64,000 bases of DNA, taken from SIRX01 sp965213905 (GTDB taxonomy: Bacteria > Actinomycetota > Rubrobacteria > Rubrobacterales > Rubrobacteraceae). The notes beneath the pieces are model-generated. The model did no database searches and had not been told where the DNA came from. It saw nothing but the letters and a program-made list of their open reading frames with translations. Location: NCBI GenBank assembly GCA_965213905.1, contig OZ243922.1, positions 2,480,001 to 2,544,000 on the forward strand. Direction: 5' to 3'. The translations under genes were made by a program, and so were the position numbers. This document shows positions 52,552 to 61,256 of this stretch, piece after piece; the stretch's first letter is position 1; the number at the start of each line of letters is the position of its first letter.

Positions 52552-53187
52552 GTGTCTGATCCGCGCTACGGTTTGTACTTGCGCCCGTCTTACGAGATGA
52601 GCAAGGCTCAAACTGAGGTCTACGGTGTGCTAAAACGTCAGTACGGGCTCAAGGCGGCGGGCAACTTTATGCCTCACGCTACCCTCAAGGGGTTCTTTCG
52701 TTCTAGCGCGGATGAAGAAGAGATGATGTCTCGGCTCGACACGGCGCTCGAAGGTAGAGAAGCTTTCAAGGTCTTTAATGGCGGCGTAACCGCTTTTGAT
52801 CGCTACGCTATAGTAATAGACATAAACTATACTCGCGAAGGAGCGCCCAATGCTCCTTTGCAAGATCTCCACCGAAACGTGATGGATACGCTCGTGCCGT
52901 TTACGGATTCGGGCTGTAATTTCACCCGCGAGGAGATGGGGTGGGCCTACGAAAAATTTCGCGCCCATCTTACCCTCGCTACGGCAGACATACCCGATAA
53001 ATTCTTTAAAGAAGTTTTGGAATTTACACACCAAGCGGAGCCAATAGGTCCGACGAGCTTTCTAGCTGAAACGCTACAGTTTTTCGTATTTTACAGCGAA
53101 GATTGGCGAGGTCCGTGGTGGGAGACGCTGCGGTGGGAACTTCTAAATTCCTGGCGGCTTACGGCTCCGGGGCAAACGTGGTCCTGA
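52552..53187 (+). CDS. 2H-phosphoesterase / 2'-5' RNA ligase-like protein
   Basis: 211 residues from GTG 52552. Two HxT motifs mark the 2H superfamily: HATLKG near residue 43 and HLTLA near 141. Such proteins cleave cyclic phosphates or ligate tRNA halves. Third-base GC is visibly lower than in the neighbours (many AAA, TTT and GAA codons), hinting at a different origin. An alternative is a plant-CPDase-like cyclic phosphodiesterase. Confidence 0.72.
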   Translation: MSDPRYGLYLRPSYEMSKAQTEVYGVLKRQYGLKAAGNFMPHATLKGFFRSSADEEEMMSRLDTALEGREAFKVFNGGVTAFDRYAIVIDINYTREGAPNAPLQDLHRNVMDTLVPFTDSGCNFTREEMGWAYEKFRAHLTLATADIPDKFFKEVLEFTHQAEPIGPTSFLAETLQFFVFYSEDWRGPWWETLRWELLNSWRLTAPGQTWS

Positions 53188-53247
53188 AAAACCCCGTAAA
53201 ACCGTTTGATCAGAGGTTAGTGAAGCGGACCTCGTCGTGGTGAGAGA

Positions 53248-54309
53248 GTGGACGACAACCTTGTGACCCTGACGCCTGAACAAACCTCCTTTCTCGTGCG
53301 CCAGCGGGTGGCGCGGCTCGCCACGGCCGACGCCGGGGGTGAGCCCCACGCGGTTCCGGTGTGCTTCGCTTACACGCCGGGCGTCATCTACATCGCCCTG
53401 GACGAGAAACCCAAAGACGTTCCCCCGACACGTCTCAAGCGGGTGCGAAATATTTTGGAGAACCCGGAGGTAGCCTTAATCTCCGACCGCTACGCGGAGG
53501 ACTGGAGCCTGCTGGCGTTCGTAATGGTGCGTGGGGCCGCGGCGCTCGTCGAACCGGGGACCGACGAACATGACGCCGCCGTCCGGCTGCTGCGGGGCAA
53601 GTACCATCAGTACGAGCGGATGCGTATAGAAGAGAACCCGGTGATCGCCATTCGTATGACGAGAACCGTTTCCTGGGGCAAACTCGACACACCCGGGGAG
53701 AGCCGGAACGTACTGGACGTGGTGCGGCAACGGCGCTCGGTGCGCCGGTACCTGGACAAAGAAGTACCCGAAGAACAGGTGGATCAAATACTAGAAGCCG
53801 CCCGGTGGGCCCCGTCTCCCCACGGACGCCAACCGTGGCGCTTCGCCGTGGTCCGCCGGCGCGCCACGAAAGAGCGGCTCGTCGAAGCCATGGGAAAAGA
53901 GTGGCGGAGCAATCTAGAGATGGACGGACAAAAAGCGGAGGTAGTCGAAAAGCGCCTCGCAGGCTCCCGGCAGCGACTTTTAAACGCGCCGGTGCTCGTC
54001 CTGCTCTGCCTGTATCTCGAAGACCTCGACGAGTACCCGGACCCGGATCGCCAGGCCAACGAGACCACGATGGCCGCCCAGAGCCTCGGGGCGGCGGCCC
54101 AAAACATGCTCCTCGCCGCCTACGAACTCGGTCTGGACGCCGGCTGGATGTGCGCGCCGCTCTTCGCCCCGGAAACCGTCAACGGGGCGTTGGGTTTGGA
54201 CCCTAAACTCGTCCCACACGCCCTGCTGACGCTCGGCTACGCGGAAGGAGACCCGCCAAAGCGCCGCAACCGGAAACCTGCCGAAGAGCTGGTAGTTTAT
54301 CGAGATTAA
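53248..54309 (+). CDS. Fusion of PPOX-type F420 domain with FbiB-like nitroreductase
   Basis: 353 residues from GTG 53248. Residues 1-140 are a split-barrel flavin/F420-binding domain (ARLATADAGGEPHAVPVCFAY, NPEVALISDRY, AFVMVRGAAAL) like F420-dependent PPOX enzymes. Residues 155-345 are a nitroreductase domain (RRSVRRYLDKEVPEEQVDQI, APSPHGRQPWRFAVV, GAAAQNMLLAAYELGLDAGW) whose pattern follows the C-terminus of mycobacterial FbiB, which reduces dehydro-F420-0. As the CofE here lacks that domain, this gene may complete F420 synthesis. Family relations are by eye. Confidence 0.8.
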   Translation: MDDNLVTLTPEQTSFLVRQRVARLATADAGGEPHAVPVCFAYTPGVIYIALDEKPKDVPPTRLKRVRNILENPEVALISDRYAEDWSLLAFVMVRGAAALVEPGTDEHDAAVRLLRGKYHQYERMRIEENPVIAIRMTRTVSWGKLDTPGESRNVLDVVRQRRSVRRYLDKEVPEEQVDQILEAARWAPSPHGRQPWRFAVVRRRATKERLVEAMGKEWRSNLEMDGQKAEVVEKRLAGSRQRLLNAPVLVLLCLYLEDLDEYPDPDRQANETTMAAQSLGAAAQNMLLAAYELGLDAGWMCAPLFAPETVNGALGLDPKLVPHALLTLGYAEGDPPKRRNRKPAEELVVYRD

Positions 54310-54319
54310 CGACGTATAC

Positions 54320-54958
54320 TCATTTCTCTAGACGCAAGACGCCGCGTTCCAGGGCCACGGTTACGGCCGCGGTCCGGTCTTCGACGCCGAGTTTCTTGAA
54401 AACGTGGATCAAGTGCGTCTTTATCGTGGCCTCGCTGATGTGGAGGCTGCGGGCTATCTCCTTGTTGCTCAATCCTCGCCGCACGTAGCCGAGCACTTCG
54501 ATCTCCCGGTGGCTAAGCGTCCCCCAGCGAGGTTCCCGAATGCGCCGCATCAGCTTGTCGGCCACGGCGGGGGCGAACAACACCTTACCCTGCGCGGCGG
54601 CCCGGACGGCTTCGTAGAGTTCTTCCCTGGGGGCGTCTTTCAACAAGTATCCCGTTGCGCCGGCCTCTACGGCCCGCAGGATATCCGCGTCGGAGTCGTA
54701 TGTGGTGAGCACCAAGACTTGCACCTCCGGATGGCGGACTTTGATCTCCCCAGTGGCGGCAACGCCGTCCACCAGTGGCATCCGGAGGTCCATGAGCACC
54801 ACGTTCGGCTGTAGGCGATCCACCAGCTCTACAGCCTCTTTGCCGTTTTCAGCTTCGCCCACGACCTCCATGTCGGGCTGACCGGATAGCATGCCTTCGA
54901 GTCCTGCGCGCACTACAGGATGATCGTCGGTTATCAGCAGCCGGATGACTGTCTTCAC
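54320..54958 (-). CDS. NarL/LuxR-type response regulator
   Basis: 212 residues. Receiver domain with acidic pair in LLITDDHPVV, phospho-acceptor Asp 57 (VVLMDLRMP), Thr in VLTTYD and Lys in YLLKDA; then a LuxR helix-turn-helix (LSHREIEVLGYVRRGLSNKEIARSLHISEATIKTHLIHVFKKLGV). GTG overlaps the kinase stop by 4 bp. It probably controls the ABC exporter genes just upstream in the same operon. Confidence 0.94.
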   Translation of the reverse strand: MKTVIRLLITDDHPVVRAGLEGMLSGQPDMEVVGEAENGKEAVELVDRLQPNVVLMDLRMPLVDGVAATGEIKVRHPEVQVLVLTTYDSDADILRAVEAGATGYLLKDAPREELYEAVRAAAQGKVLFAPAVADKLMRRIREPRWGTLSHREIEVLGYVRRGLSNKEIARSLHISEATIKTHLIHVFKKLGVEDRTAAVTVALERGVLRLEK

Positions 54959-56298
54959 GGGCGCCCCTCTAAACTCCGAAGTGTCTCCTCCTGTACCTCC
55001 AGCGGTACGTGAACGGCGAGGGTGGTTCCTTCTCCTGGTGCGCTCTCGACGAGTAGTAGTCCTCCAAATTGTTCGACCCGCTCGCGCATTGCCTGAAGGC
55101 CGAAACCACCCTCCAGGCCGTCTGTCGTGGCGCCGGGTGAGAAACCCGCGCCGTCGTCTTGAACGTCCAGCACGACGAGGTCTTCTAAGTAAGAGAGCGT
55201 GAGCGTCACCCGCCGGGCATCGGCGTGTTTGCGGACGTTGGAGAGCGCCTCTTGCGCGACCCGGAGCAGCGTGACCTGTAGCTCCTGCGGAAGTTGCTCG
55301 TGGTCGCCGTTCTTTGCCACGTTCGCGGAGATCCCGGTTTCCTCCGTCCAGCGGGCCGAGATCCGCTCCAGGGCTTCGGGCAGCGAGGAACTCTCCAGTA
55401 TCTCCGGCCGGAGCGCCGCCACGAGCCTGCGGGCTTCCACCAGGTTTTCCCGGGCCGCGCGTTTGGCCCGCTCCACGTGATGCCTCACCGGCTTCGCACC
55501 CGGAAGAAGTTCCTCCTCAGCGGCTTCGAGGTGGGTGACGATGCTGATAAATCCCTGGGCCAGCGTGTCGTGTATCTCCCGGGCGAGCCGCCCGCGTTCC
55601 TCCAACATTCCGGCCCGGCGTTCTTCTGAGGCGAGTTCCGCGCGGGTGGCTTCCAGTTCCTCGATCAGGCGCTGACGTTCCTCACTCTGGCGAATAATGG
55701 AATCAATAAAAAGGGATATCACGGCGGCGACGGTGAGGCTTCCGAGGAAGATTGCGATCCCAATTGTCGAGGCCATTTCAGTCAGTGCCTCGAAGCCGCC
55801 GCTAAGCCAGATGAGCAAGAGCGACAACGCGGCGGTTCCGAGAATCGCCCAGCGCGTCGGTAGGAGGCTGAAAGTGTGCCAGTAGAAGACAAACGCAACG
55901 GACATAAACCCGGGATGAACCGAAACGAGCCCGGCAAAGAGCCCGAGCGCCACCACGAAGTATCCTAGTGCCCTTAGCGGATACTGCTCTACGCATTCTC
56001 GGGACGTTATTACGAGCAGCCAGTACCACCCGCCGAGGAGTAGCGTCATACCGGAGGCCGTGGCCACATATCCCCACGAGTACGACGCGTCTATCGGGCC
56101 GTCCGCGAGCGCAGAGAGCAAACCGAAGGCCAGCAGTCCGTAGAACACGAAGTGCATCGCCTTTTGCCACCGATTCCAGACGCTGCCGTTTGGTGGAGTT
56201 TCCTGGGAAACTCCACGCCCACCGAGTTTTCGAATACGTGAAAACAAAGCACTCATGTTTCGACTAAGAGAATACCGTCCAAGATGATCTTTAGCCAT
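54955..56298 (-). CDS. Sensor histidine kinase (HisKA_3 type, DesK/NarX-like)
   Basis: 447 residues from ATG 56298 (GGAGTGAG upstream; the frame is open to 56388 inside the permease gene). Five or six helices at about 48-200, then a coiled linker, EIHDTLAQGFISIVTHLE with phospho-acceptor His 243, and a HATPase domain (RVAQEALSNVRKHADA, DDGAGFSPG, GGFGLQAMRERV). It pairs with the overlapping response regulator and follows the exporter permease by 5 bp, a common layout for stress or antibiotic sensing. Confidence 0.92.
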   Translation of the reverse strand: MAKDHLGRYSLSRNMSALFSRIRKLGGRGVSQETPPNGSVWNRWQKAMHFVFYGLLAFGLLSALADGPIDASYSWGYVATASGMTLLLGGWYWLLVITSRECVEQYPLRALGYFVVALGLFAGLVSVHPGFMSVAFVFYWHTFSLLPTRWAILGTAALSLLLIWLSGGFEALTEMASTIGIAIFLGSLTVAAVISLFIDSIIRQSEERQRLIEELEATRAELASEERRAGMLEERGRLAREIHDTLAQGFISIVTHLEAAEEELLPGAKPVRHHVERAKRAARENLVEARRLVAALRPEILESSSLPEALERISARWTEETGISANVAKNGDHEQLPQELQVTLLRVAQEALSNVRKHADARRVTLTLSYLEDLVVLDVQDDGAGFSPGATTDGLEGGFGLQAMRERVEQFGGLLLVESAPGEGTTLAVHVPLEVQEETLRSLEGRP

Positions 56299-56303
56299 CA
56301 GGC

Positions 56304-57043
56304 TCACTCCCAACGAAAGGTGCGGGCAGAGATGAAGGCGGATACGATGAGCACGCCGATCAGCACGGCCACGGCCAGCAGGTTCCATTCGCCTTCTATC
56401 CAGAGGTCCTGGATCAGCTCGACCACGTAGGTGAGCGGTAGGAAGTCCGAGATGAGCTTTACTGTGTCGGGGAAACCCTCTCGTGGGATGCCGGCGGCCC
56501 CGGAGAGGAAGAACATCGGGAAGAAGACGAGTTGGCCCGTGATCTGGGCGACCCGCACCGTAGGCGTGAGGCCGGCGATTACGAAGCCCAAGGCGAAGAA
56601 GCTGAGGCTGGCGAGCACGAAGGCGGGGATCAAGGCCAGCGGAGCCTCCGGCATTTTGAGCCCGTAGACCACCCGCGCTACGGCCAGCAGGAGCGTGATG
56701 CCGAGCGCGGTCATCAGCAGTTGCGTGAGCACCTGGGCGGAGAGTATCGTCCAGGGGTGTACCGGGGTGGCGCTCAAGCGGCGTAGGATGCCGTGTTGGC
56801 GGTACTCGGCGAGGTTGATGGAAGACCGATCAGGCCTATGGACCCGATGACGAACCCGGTGTAGGCCGGCGCCATAACGTCCACCATCCGCAGGCCGTCC
56901 GAGCCCGGCACGGGTTCGTTGCCGAAGATGCTCGCGAAGAGCAGCAGAAACATCACCGGCAACGCGAGGTTGAAGAACACGGCTATCGGTTCGCGCAGGA
57001 ACAGTTTCGTCTCGATGGACGTCATCTTGTAGAGAGCTTGCAT
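56304..57043 (-). pseudogene. ABC-2 type permease interrupted by a one-base frameshift
   Basis: The first 74 codons from ATG 57043 (AGGAGG upstream) give the start of an ABC-2 permease (TSIETKLFLREPIAVFFNL, PAYTGFVIGSIGLIGL). Near 56820 the family sequence continues in another frame as INLAEYRQHGILRRLSATPV, then four more helices to 56304. One extra base in the CC_ATC context would restore a 247-residue protein. As read, the first frame ends at 56774. It could be a real mutation, an assembly error or rare slippage; the surrounding operon is intact. Confidence 0.8.
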
Positions 57044-57054
57044 TTTTTCCTCCT

Positions 57055-57966
57055 CTAGTCTCGCAACGTCCGGCCCGTAAGGGCGAGAAAGACGTCTTCC
57101 AGGTTTGCACTCTCGCTACTGAGGTCTTTCGGGGTGATGCCTTGCCGATCCAGCGCAACCACAACCCGCACGAGCAGAGATCCGCTGCCACGGACCACGA
57201 CCCTGTCTTCCGCACGCTCGACGGTGCGAACCTCTTGCATGCTCTGTAAAGATTCCGGATTGAAGCCGTCGGGCGCGGTGAAACTGACGGTGGTTTCGGC
57301 GTCGAGGTTGCGGACGAGGACTTCGGGGGTGTCGAGGGCGATGATCTTACCTCCGTCCACGATTGCTACCCGGTCGCAGAGGCGTTCGGCCTCGTCCATG
57401 AAGTGGGTGACGAGCACGACCGTTTTGCCCGCGTCGCGGATGCCGCGGATCAGGTCCCAGCTCGCGTGGCGGGCTTGGGGATCTAGGCCCGTCGTGATCT
57501 CGTCCAGGAATACGACCTCCGGGTCGTTGAGCAGCGCGAGCGCCACAAAGAGCCGCTGCTGCTGGCCGCCGGAGAGGTTCTCGAATCGAGTGTCGCGCTT
57601 CTCGGCCAGTCCCCACTTTTGCATCAACCCGCGCCAGTCGGCCGGCTTGTCGTAGAAGCTGGCGTATAAGTCCAGCGCCTCCCAGACTTTGAGACGTTCG
57701 GGTAGGGCTGCCTGCTGGAGTTGCACGCCGATTTGCCGTCGTAGCTCGGTCCCCTGGCTCCCAGGGTCGAGACCAGCAACTTGTATCGTGCCGCCGTCCG
57801 GATTACGCATCCCGGTAATACATTCGACCGTGGTGGTCTTGCCTGCCCCGTTAGAACCGAGGATGCCGAAGATCTCACCGCGCCCCACCTCGAACGAAAC
57901 CTCGTCTACCGCCACCGTGTCACCGTAGGTTTTATGCAGGTTCTCCACCCGAATTGCTGTTTTCAT
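57055..57966 (-). CDS. ABC transporter ATP-binding protein (drug/lipid exporter type)
   Basis: 303 residues; GGAGGTAG before ATG. Walker A GSNGAGKTT, signature NLSGGQQQRLFVALAL, Walker B VVFLDEITTGLDP (Glu present; Ile replaces the usual Pro after it) and switch His in VTHFMDEAE. A C-terminal extension of about 80 residues is typical of DrrA/CcmA-like ATPases. It partners the ABC-2 permease encoded 11 bp downstream. Confidence 0.93.
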   Translation of the reverse strand: MKTAIRVENLHKTYGDTVAVDEVSFEVGRGEIFGILGSNGAGKTTTVECITGMRNPDGGTIQVAGLDPGSQGTELRRQIGVQLQQAALPERLKVWEALDLYASFYDKPADWRGLMQKWGLAEKRDTRFENLSGGQQQRLFVALALLNDPEVVFLDEITTGLDPQARHASWDLIRGIRDAGKTVVLVTHFMDEAERLCDRVAIVDGGKIIALDTPEVLVRNLDAETTVSFTAPDGFNPESLQSMQEVRTVERAEDRVVVRGSGSLLVRVVVALDRQGITPKDLSSESANLEDVFLALTGRTLRD

Positions 57967-57968
57967 AG

Positions 57969-58211
57969 CTACCTCCTCCAGGTTACGTTACGTTGATGGA
58001 ACGGAAACGTAGGGATAAGGATCAGCGCAACCACGTATGACATGGGAATAAGGGCGGAACCTACCAATAGATCCTGGTTCATTGCCATAATCTCTTTGCC
58101 CCCCAGAAAGTCTGGGCCGAGGCCACTACGGAGACCGTAGACAGGCCGGCCAGCGCCGCGGGCCTCTAAATCTTCGACCTGTATAGCCACGTTTTTCTTT
58201 TCAAATCCCAT
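57969..58211 (-). CDS. Possible small membrane protein ahead of the ABC exporter
   Basis: 80 residues from ATG 58211 with GGAGATAGGAAG upstream, ending two bases before the ATPase start. It has a charged N-terminal half (EKKNVAIQVEDLEARG) and one likely membrane helix (DLLVGSALIPMSYVVALILI). No homology recognised. The good ribosome site and tight spacing argue for a real gene; the lack of a known family argues against. Confidence 0.45.
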   Translation of the reverse strand: MGFEKKNVAIQVEDLEARGAGRPVYGLRSGLGPDFLGGKEIMAMNQDLLVGSALIPMSYVVALILIPTFPFHQRNVTWRR

Positions 58212-58430
58212 CTTCCTATCTCCGCCGCCCTCGCTTTCCCCGGCTATCCGGGCTACCCGGGCTTCAAGGACAAGTATTGACGAGGTTGGCGGCTTAGTAA
58301 TCAACCAGAGGTCTAAAGATAGGATGCCGGGCGGTTGGGTGAACGGTCAACCGGTTGGTTGATCCGCGCGGAAGACTTCGTGTTTTTCAAGCGCCGCCAC
58401 GCGGAGCTTAAAAGCAAACTTGTCCCGGGG

Positions 58431-59750
58431 TCAGGTAGTGCTTTCTTGTGGCATAAAGTGTTGAATCGCGAGGTCTACGGCGCGGTCCACGCCGTTTTCG
58501 CGTTCGACCTTTTCGCCCAGTTGGGAGGCCGCAGAGGCTAGACGCGGATCGGCGATGATCCTGCTGACGGCCCGGGCCAGGTGCTCGGCGGAGAGTTTGC
58601 TGCGCTGAATCGGCGCCGGCGCGGTCTTTGCGCGTGAGAGAAGGCGTCCCCACAGTAGCTGATCCCCGTAGGAAGGCACGGCGACGCTGGGTATCTTCGC
58701 CCGCAGCGCCGCGTGGGTGGTCCCGGCGCTCGCGTGATGCACGAAGCCGCGGGTGCGGGGTAGCAGCCAACTATAAGGAGCTTCTTCTATCTCCAGGACG
58801 TTGTGGTACGGGGTTTTACCCCGGAGCTGTCCCCAACCGCCGAGGAGGATACCCCGCTGCCCCAAGCCGGACAACGTCTTTGCGAACACCTCGGCGATTT
58901 GTGCGGCGTTCTCGATGTAAGAGCTGCCGAAACCCATGCAGACCGGGGGCGGGCCGCTCCCGAGAAACTCTGCCAAATCTTCCGGGGGTGACCAACCTTC
59001 CCCGGGGTTTAGAAACCAGTAGCCGGTCACCCGCCGGTCTTTGTCCCAGTCCGGCGGTTCGGGCAACAGTTCGTTGCTCCACCCGTAGAGCTGGAGCCTC
59101 CTGTTCTGCCGGGGGTTGAGGAGCGGGCCGAGGAACGGGTGGGGCCGCAAAGAGAAAAGCTCCGAGCGGATCCGGTTGATGGTTTTCCTGAAAGGCTGCC
59201 AGAGGAGTTGGCTGGCGGCGAAATGCGAGAACCTGTTGTACAAGGCCCCGGCGGCGCCGAAGACACCCTTCTCGAAACCGACGGCCGCGGGCATTAGCGC
59301 GTTCGGAAAGTGTTTTGTGGGGGCTATCAGGGGGGCCATTTCGAGCCCGACGGCCGGGAGATCCCGCGCGTCGGCCACGTCGTAGCCGAGAAACGCCGCG
59401 GAGGAGATCAGCAATCCTTCGGCGTTTTCGGTGGCAGCGATCGCCTCTTGGGCCGCCTCGTACAACGCGGGTTCGACCACCCGCTTGAAGCCCTTCATTA
59501 CCCCACTCGCGGAGTTCCCCGAACGGGCGAGCGATTCGACCACGGCCCGCGGGTCCACCGAGAGCGGGGCAAACTCAAAACCGCGGCCTTCGATCAGGCC
59601 TCTGAAAGTAGAATGCGAGGCGATCTTTACTTGGCAACCCGCATCCTTGAGCCCCAACCCTAGCGCCACACAAGGCTCTACGTCGCCCCTGGATCCAACC
59701 GTGAGAATAGTTAGCCGCGTCTGACAAACTCCTCTACTGACTTCCGACAA
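58431..59750 (-). CDS. UGT/MGT-family glycosyltransferase (sterol/macrolide glucosyltransferase-like)
   Basis: 439 residues. GT-B fold of family 1: N-terminal ILTVGSRGDVEPCVALGLGL and VKIASHSTFRGLIEGRGFEF; donor site VCMGFGSSYIENAAQI, then RTRGFVHHASAGTTHAALRAKIPSVAVPSYGDQLLWGRLL, which keeps the His and the Gln of the sugar-nucleotide loop. Likely adds a sugar to a lipid or small hydrophobic acceptor. The start is uncertain: TTG 59750 is the only in-frame conventional start ahead of the fold. Confidence 0.86.
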   Translation of the reverse strand: MSEVSRGVCQTRLTILTVGSRGDVEPCVALGLGLKDAGCQVKIASHSTFRGLIEGRGFEFAPLSVDPRAVVESLARSGNSASGVMKGFKRVVEPALYEAAQEAIAATENAEGLLISSAAFLGYDVADARDLPAVGLEMAPLIAPTKHFPNALMPAAVGFEKGVFGAAGALYNRFSHFAASQLLWQPFRKTINRIRSELFSLRPHPFLGPLLNPRQNRRLQLYGWSNELLPEPPDWDKDRRVTGYWFLNPGEGWSPPEDLAEFLGSGPPPVCMGFGSSYIENAAQIAEVFAKTLSGLGQRGILLGGWGQLRGKTPYHNVLEIEEAPYSWLLPRTRGFVHHASAGTTHAALRAKIPSVAVPSYGDQLLWGRLLSRAKTAPAPIQRSKLSAEHLARAVSRIIADPRLASAASQLGEKVERENGVDRAVDLAIQHFMPQESTT

Positions 59751-59830
59751 AACCTTACCAAAAAAGTGTCCCGTCTGTGGTGACGAAACTCTACCCCGCT
59801 GGAACCCTCCGGACCCGCCAGCTACTCTTT

Positions 59831-59855
59831 CGACAAACCCGACGAAATTTGTCGG
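59831..59855. promoter_or_regulatory. Inverted repeat upstream of the sulfurtransferase gene, related to the cysH repeat
   Basis: CGACAAA (59831-59837) and TTTGTCG (59848-59854) are complementary, and CCGAC (59839-59843) with GTCGG (59851-59855) gives an overlapping alternative. The repeat lies 9 bp ahead of a TAAAAT -10 box. It shares the CCGAC/GTCGG theme of the repeat at 44257; a further half-site, TTCCGACAAAA, lies near 59744. Confidence 0.5.
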
Positions 59856-59863
59856 AAATACGT

Positions 59864-59869
59864 TAAAAT
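59864..59869 (+). promoter_or_regulatory. -10 element for sseA
   Basis: TAAAAT about 38 bp before the TTG start. The inverted repeat at 59831-59855 covers the expected -35 area, so a protein bound there would affect initiation. Confidence 0.45.
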
Positions 59870-59906
59870 GTGGCTTCCACTGCTAAAACAAGGACAGGAG
59901 AAGATC

Positions 59907-60770
59907 TTGGAGCAAGAGATACAGGAGAAAGGTTACGCCCAGCCGGAGGCCCTCGTAACGACAGATTGGGTCGCCGAGCACCTGGAAGACGAGGACGTTC
60001 GGATCGTAGAGTCGGACGAGGACGTTTTGCTCTACGACATCGGGCACATCCCGAACTCCGTCAAGGTAGACTGGGTCGAAGACCTGAACGACCAGCTCAT
60101 GCGAGACTACCTCGACCCGGAAAACTTCGCCGAGCTCATGAGTGAGAAGGGCATCACGCCGGACACTACGGTCGTTTTTTACGGGGACAAGAACAACTGG
60201 TGGGCGACCTACGCGCTGTGGGTCTTCCGGCTCTTCGGCCACGACAACGTCCGGGTGATGGACGGCGGCCGCGTGAAGTGGGAGGCCGAAGGACGGGAGA
60301 TGACCCAGGAGGTTCCTTCCTTCGAGCGCTCCGAGTACCCGGCCCCCGAACGGGACGACGAGAAGATCCGGGCCTTCAAAGAGGACGTGGAGAAGCACCT
60401 GGAGAAGAACGGCCCGCTTGTGGACGTGCGCAGCCCCGGTGAGTACTCGGGCGAGCTGCTGCACATGCCGGACTACCCGCAAGAGGGCGCCATGCGCGGC
60501 GGCCACATACCCGGCGCCGCAAACGTGCCGTGGGCGCGGGCCGTCCGGGAAGACGGAACGTTCAAAAGCGCCGACGAGCTGCGCGAGATCTACGAAGGCG
60601 AGGCCGGCCTCTCAAACGACGAAGAGGTCATAGCGTACTGCCGCATCGGGGAGCGGTCGAGCCACACCTGGTTCGTGCTCAACTACCTCCTCGGTTACGA
60701 CAACGTCCGCAACTACGACGGTTCTTGGACCGAGTGGGGTAACTCCGTGCGGGCACCGATCGAGCGGTAA
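59907..60770 (+). CDS. sseA: Thiosulfate/3-mercaptopyruvate sulfurtransferase, two rhodanese domains
   Basis: 287 residues from TTG 59907, chosen because ACAGGAG precedes it by six bases and the family start follows (VTTDWVAEHL). The N-terminal inactive rhodanese domain has DIGHIPNSVKVDWVEDLND; the C-terminal domain has VDVRSPGEYSGE, GGHIPGAANVPW and the active loop AYCRIGERSSHTWF with the catalytic Cys. It moves sulfur from thiosulfate or mercaptopyruvate. The SufU-like gene follows after 9 bp. Confidence 0.92.
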   Translation: MEQEIQEKGYAQPEALVTTDWVAEHLEDEDVRIVESDEDVLLYDIGHIPNSVKVDWVEDLNDQLMRDYLDPENFAELMSEKGITPDTTVVFYGDKNNWWATYALWVFRLFGHDNVRVMDGGRVKWEAEGREMTQEVPSFERSEYPAPERDDEKIRAFKEDVEKHLEKNGPLVDVRSPGEYSGELLHMPDYPQEGAMRGGHIPGAANVPWARAVREDGTFKSADELREIYEGEAGLSNDEEVIAYCRIGERSSHTWFVLNYLLGYDNVRNYDGSWTEWGNSVRAPIER

Positions 60771-60779
60771 GAAGACCCG

Positions 60780-61205
60780 TTGGACCGCAAACAACGCATC
60801 GAGTTCCTCGTGGACCACGTCGAGAACCCCCGCCACCAGGGGGTTCTCGACGGCGCGGACGTCGTCATGCCCGGCGGCAGCCCCGAATGTGGCGGCTCCG
60901 TGACGATATACCTCAGGGGCAAAGGAGCCGGCAACATAGAAGCTGTCTCTTTCACCGGCGAGGGCGACACCTTGAGCATGGCGGGCTCTAGCATGATCCT
61001 GGAGAAAGTGCGGGGTGAGTCCCTGACGATGGACGAAGTACTCGCCCTCGACTACGAAGAGTTTGTAGATAGTGTGGGTCGGGACCTCGTTGGCAGCCGC
61101 ACCCGCAACATAACGCTGGGCCTCAGTACGCTGAAGGCTGCCGTGAGGAAGTACCAAAAAAACGTGCTTCATTATTCCGGCGAGTCTTTCGCCAGAACAG
61201 TCTGA
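60780..61205 (+). CDS. SufU/IscU-like protein lacking most cluster ligands
   Basis: 141 residues from TTG. The NifU-N fold is recognised by DHVENPRHQGVLDGADVV, GGSPECGGSVTIYL, IEAVSFTGEGDTLSMAGSSMILEKV and GSRTRNITLGLSTLKAAV. Of the three cysteines and one Asp that hold zinc or Fe-S in SufU, only Cys 37 stays: the Asp is Gly 39, the middle Cys is Asp 63, and the last is Asn or Ile. Direct coupling to sseA suggests a sulfur-carrier or partner role rather than a classical scaffold. Confidence 0.8.
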   Translation: MDRKQRIEFLVDHVENPRHQGVLDGADVVMPGGSPECGGSVTIYLRGKGAGNIEAVSFTGEGDTLSMAGSSMILEKVRGESLTMDEVLALDYEEFVDSVGRDLVGSRTRNITLGLSTLKAAVRKYQKNVLHYSGESFARTV

Positions 61206-61242
61206 AGAGACGCGGTATTCTACCCGGCACCCACAGTTCCGC

Positions 61243-61248
61243 TAAACT
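61243..61248 (+). promoter_or_regulatory. Possible -10 element for argH
   Basis: TAAACT followed by 8 nt and the GTG start, with no Shine-Dalgarno in between; another candidate leaderless start. Confidence 0.35.
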
Positions 61249-61256
61249 GCGTAACC

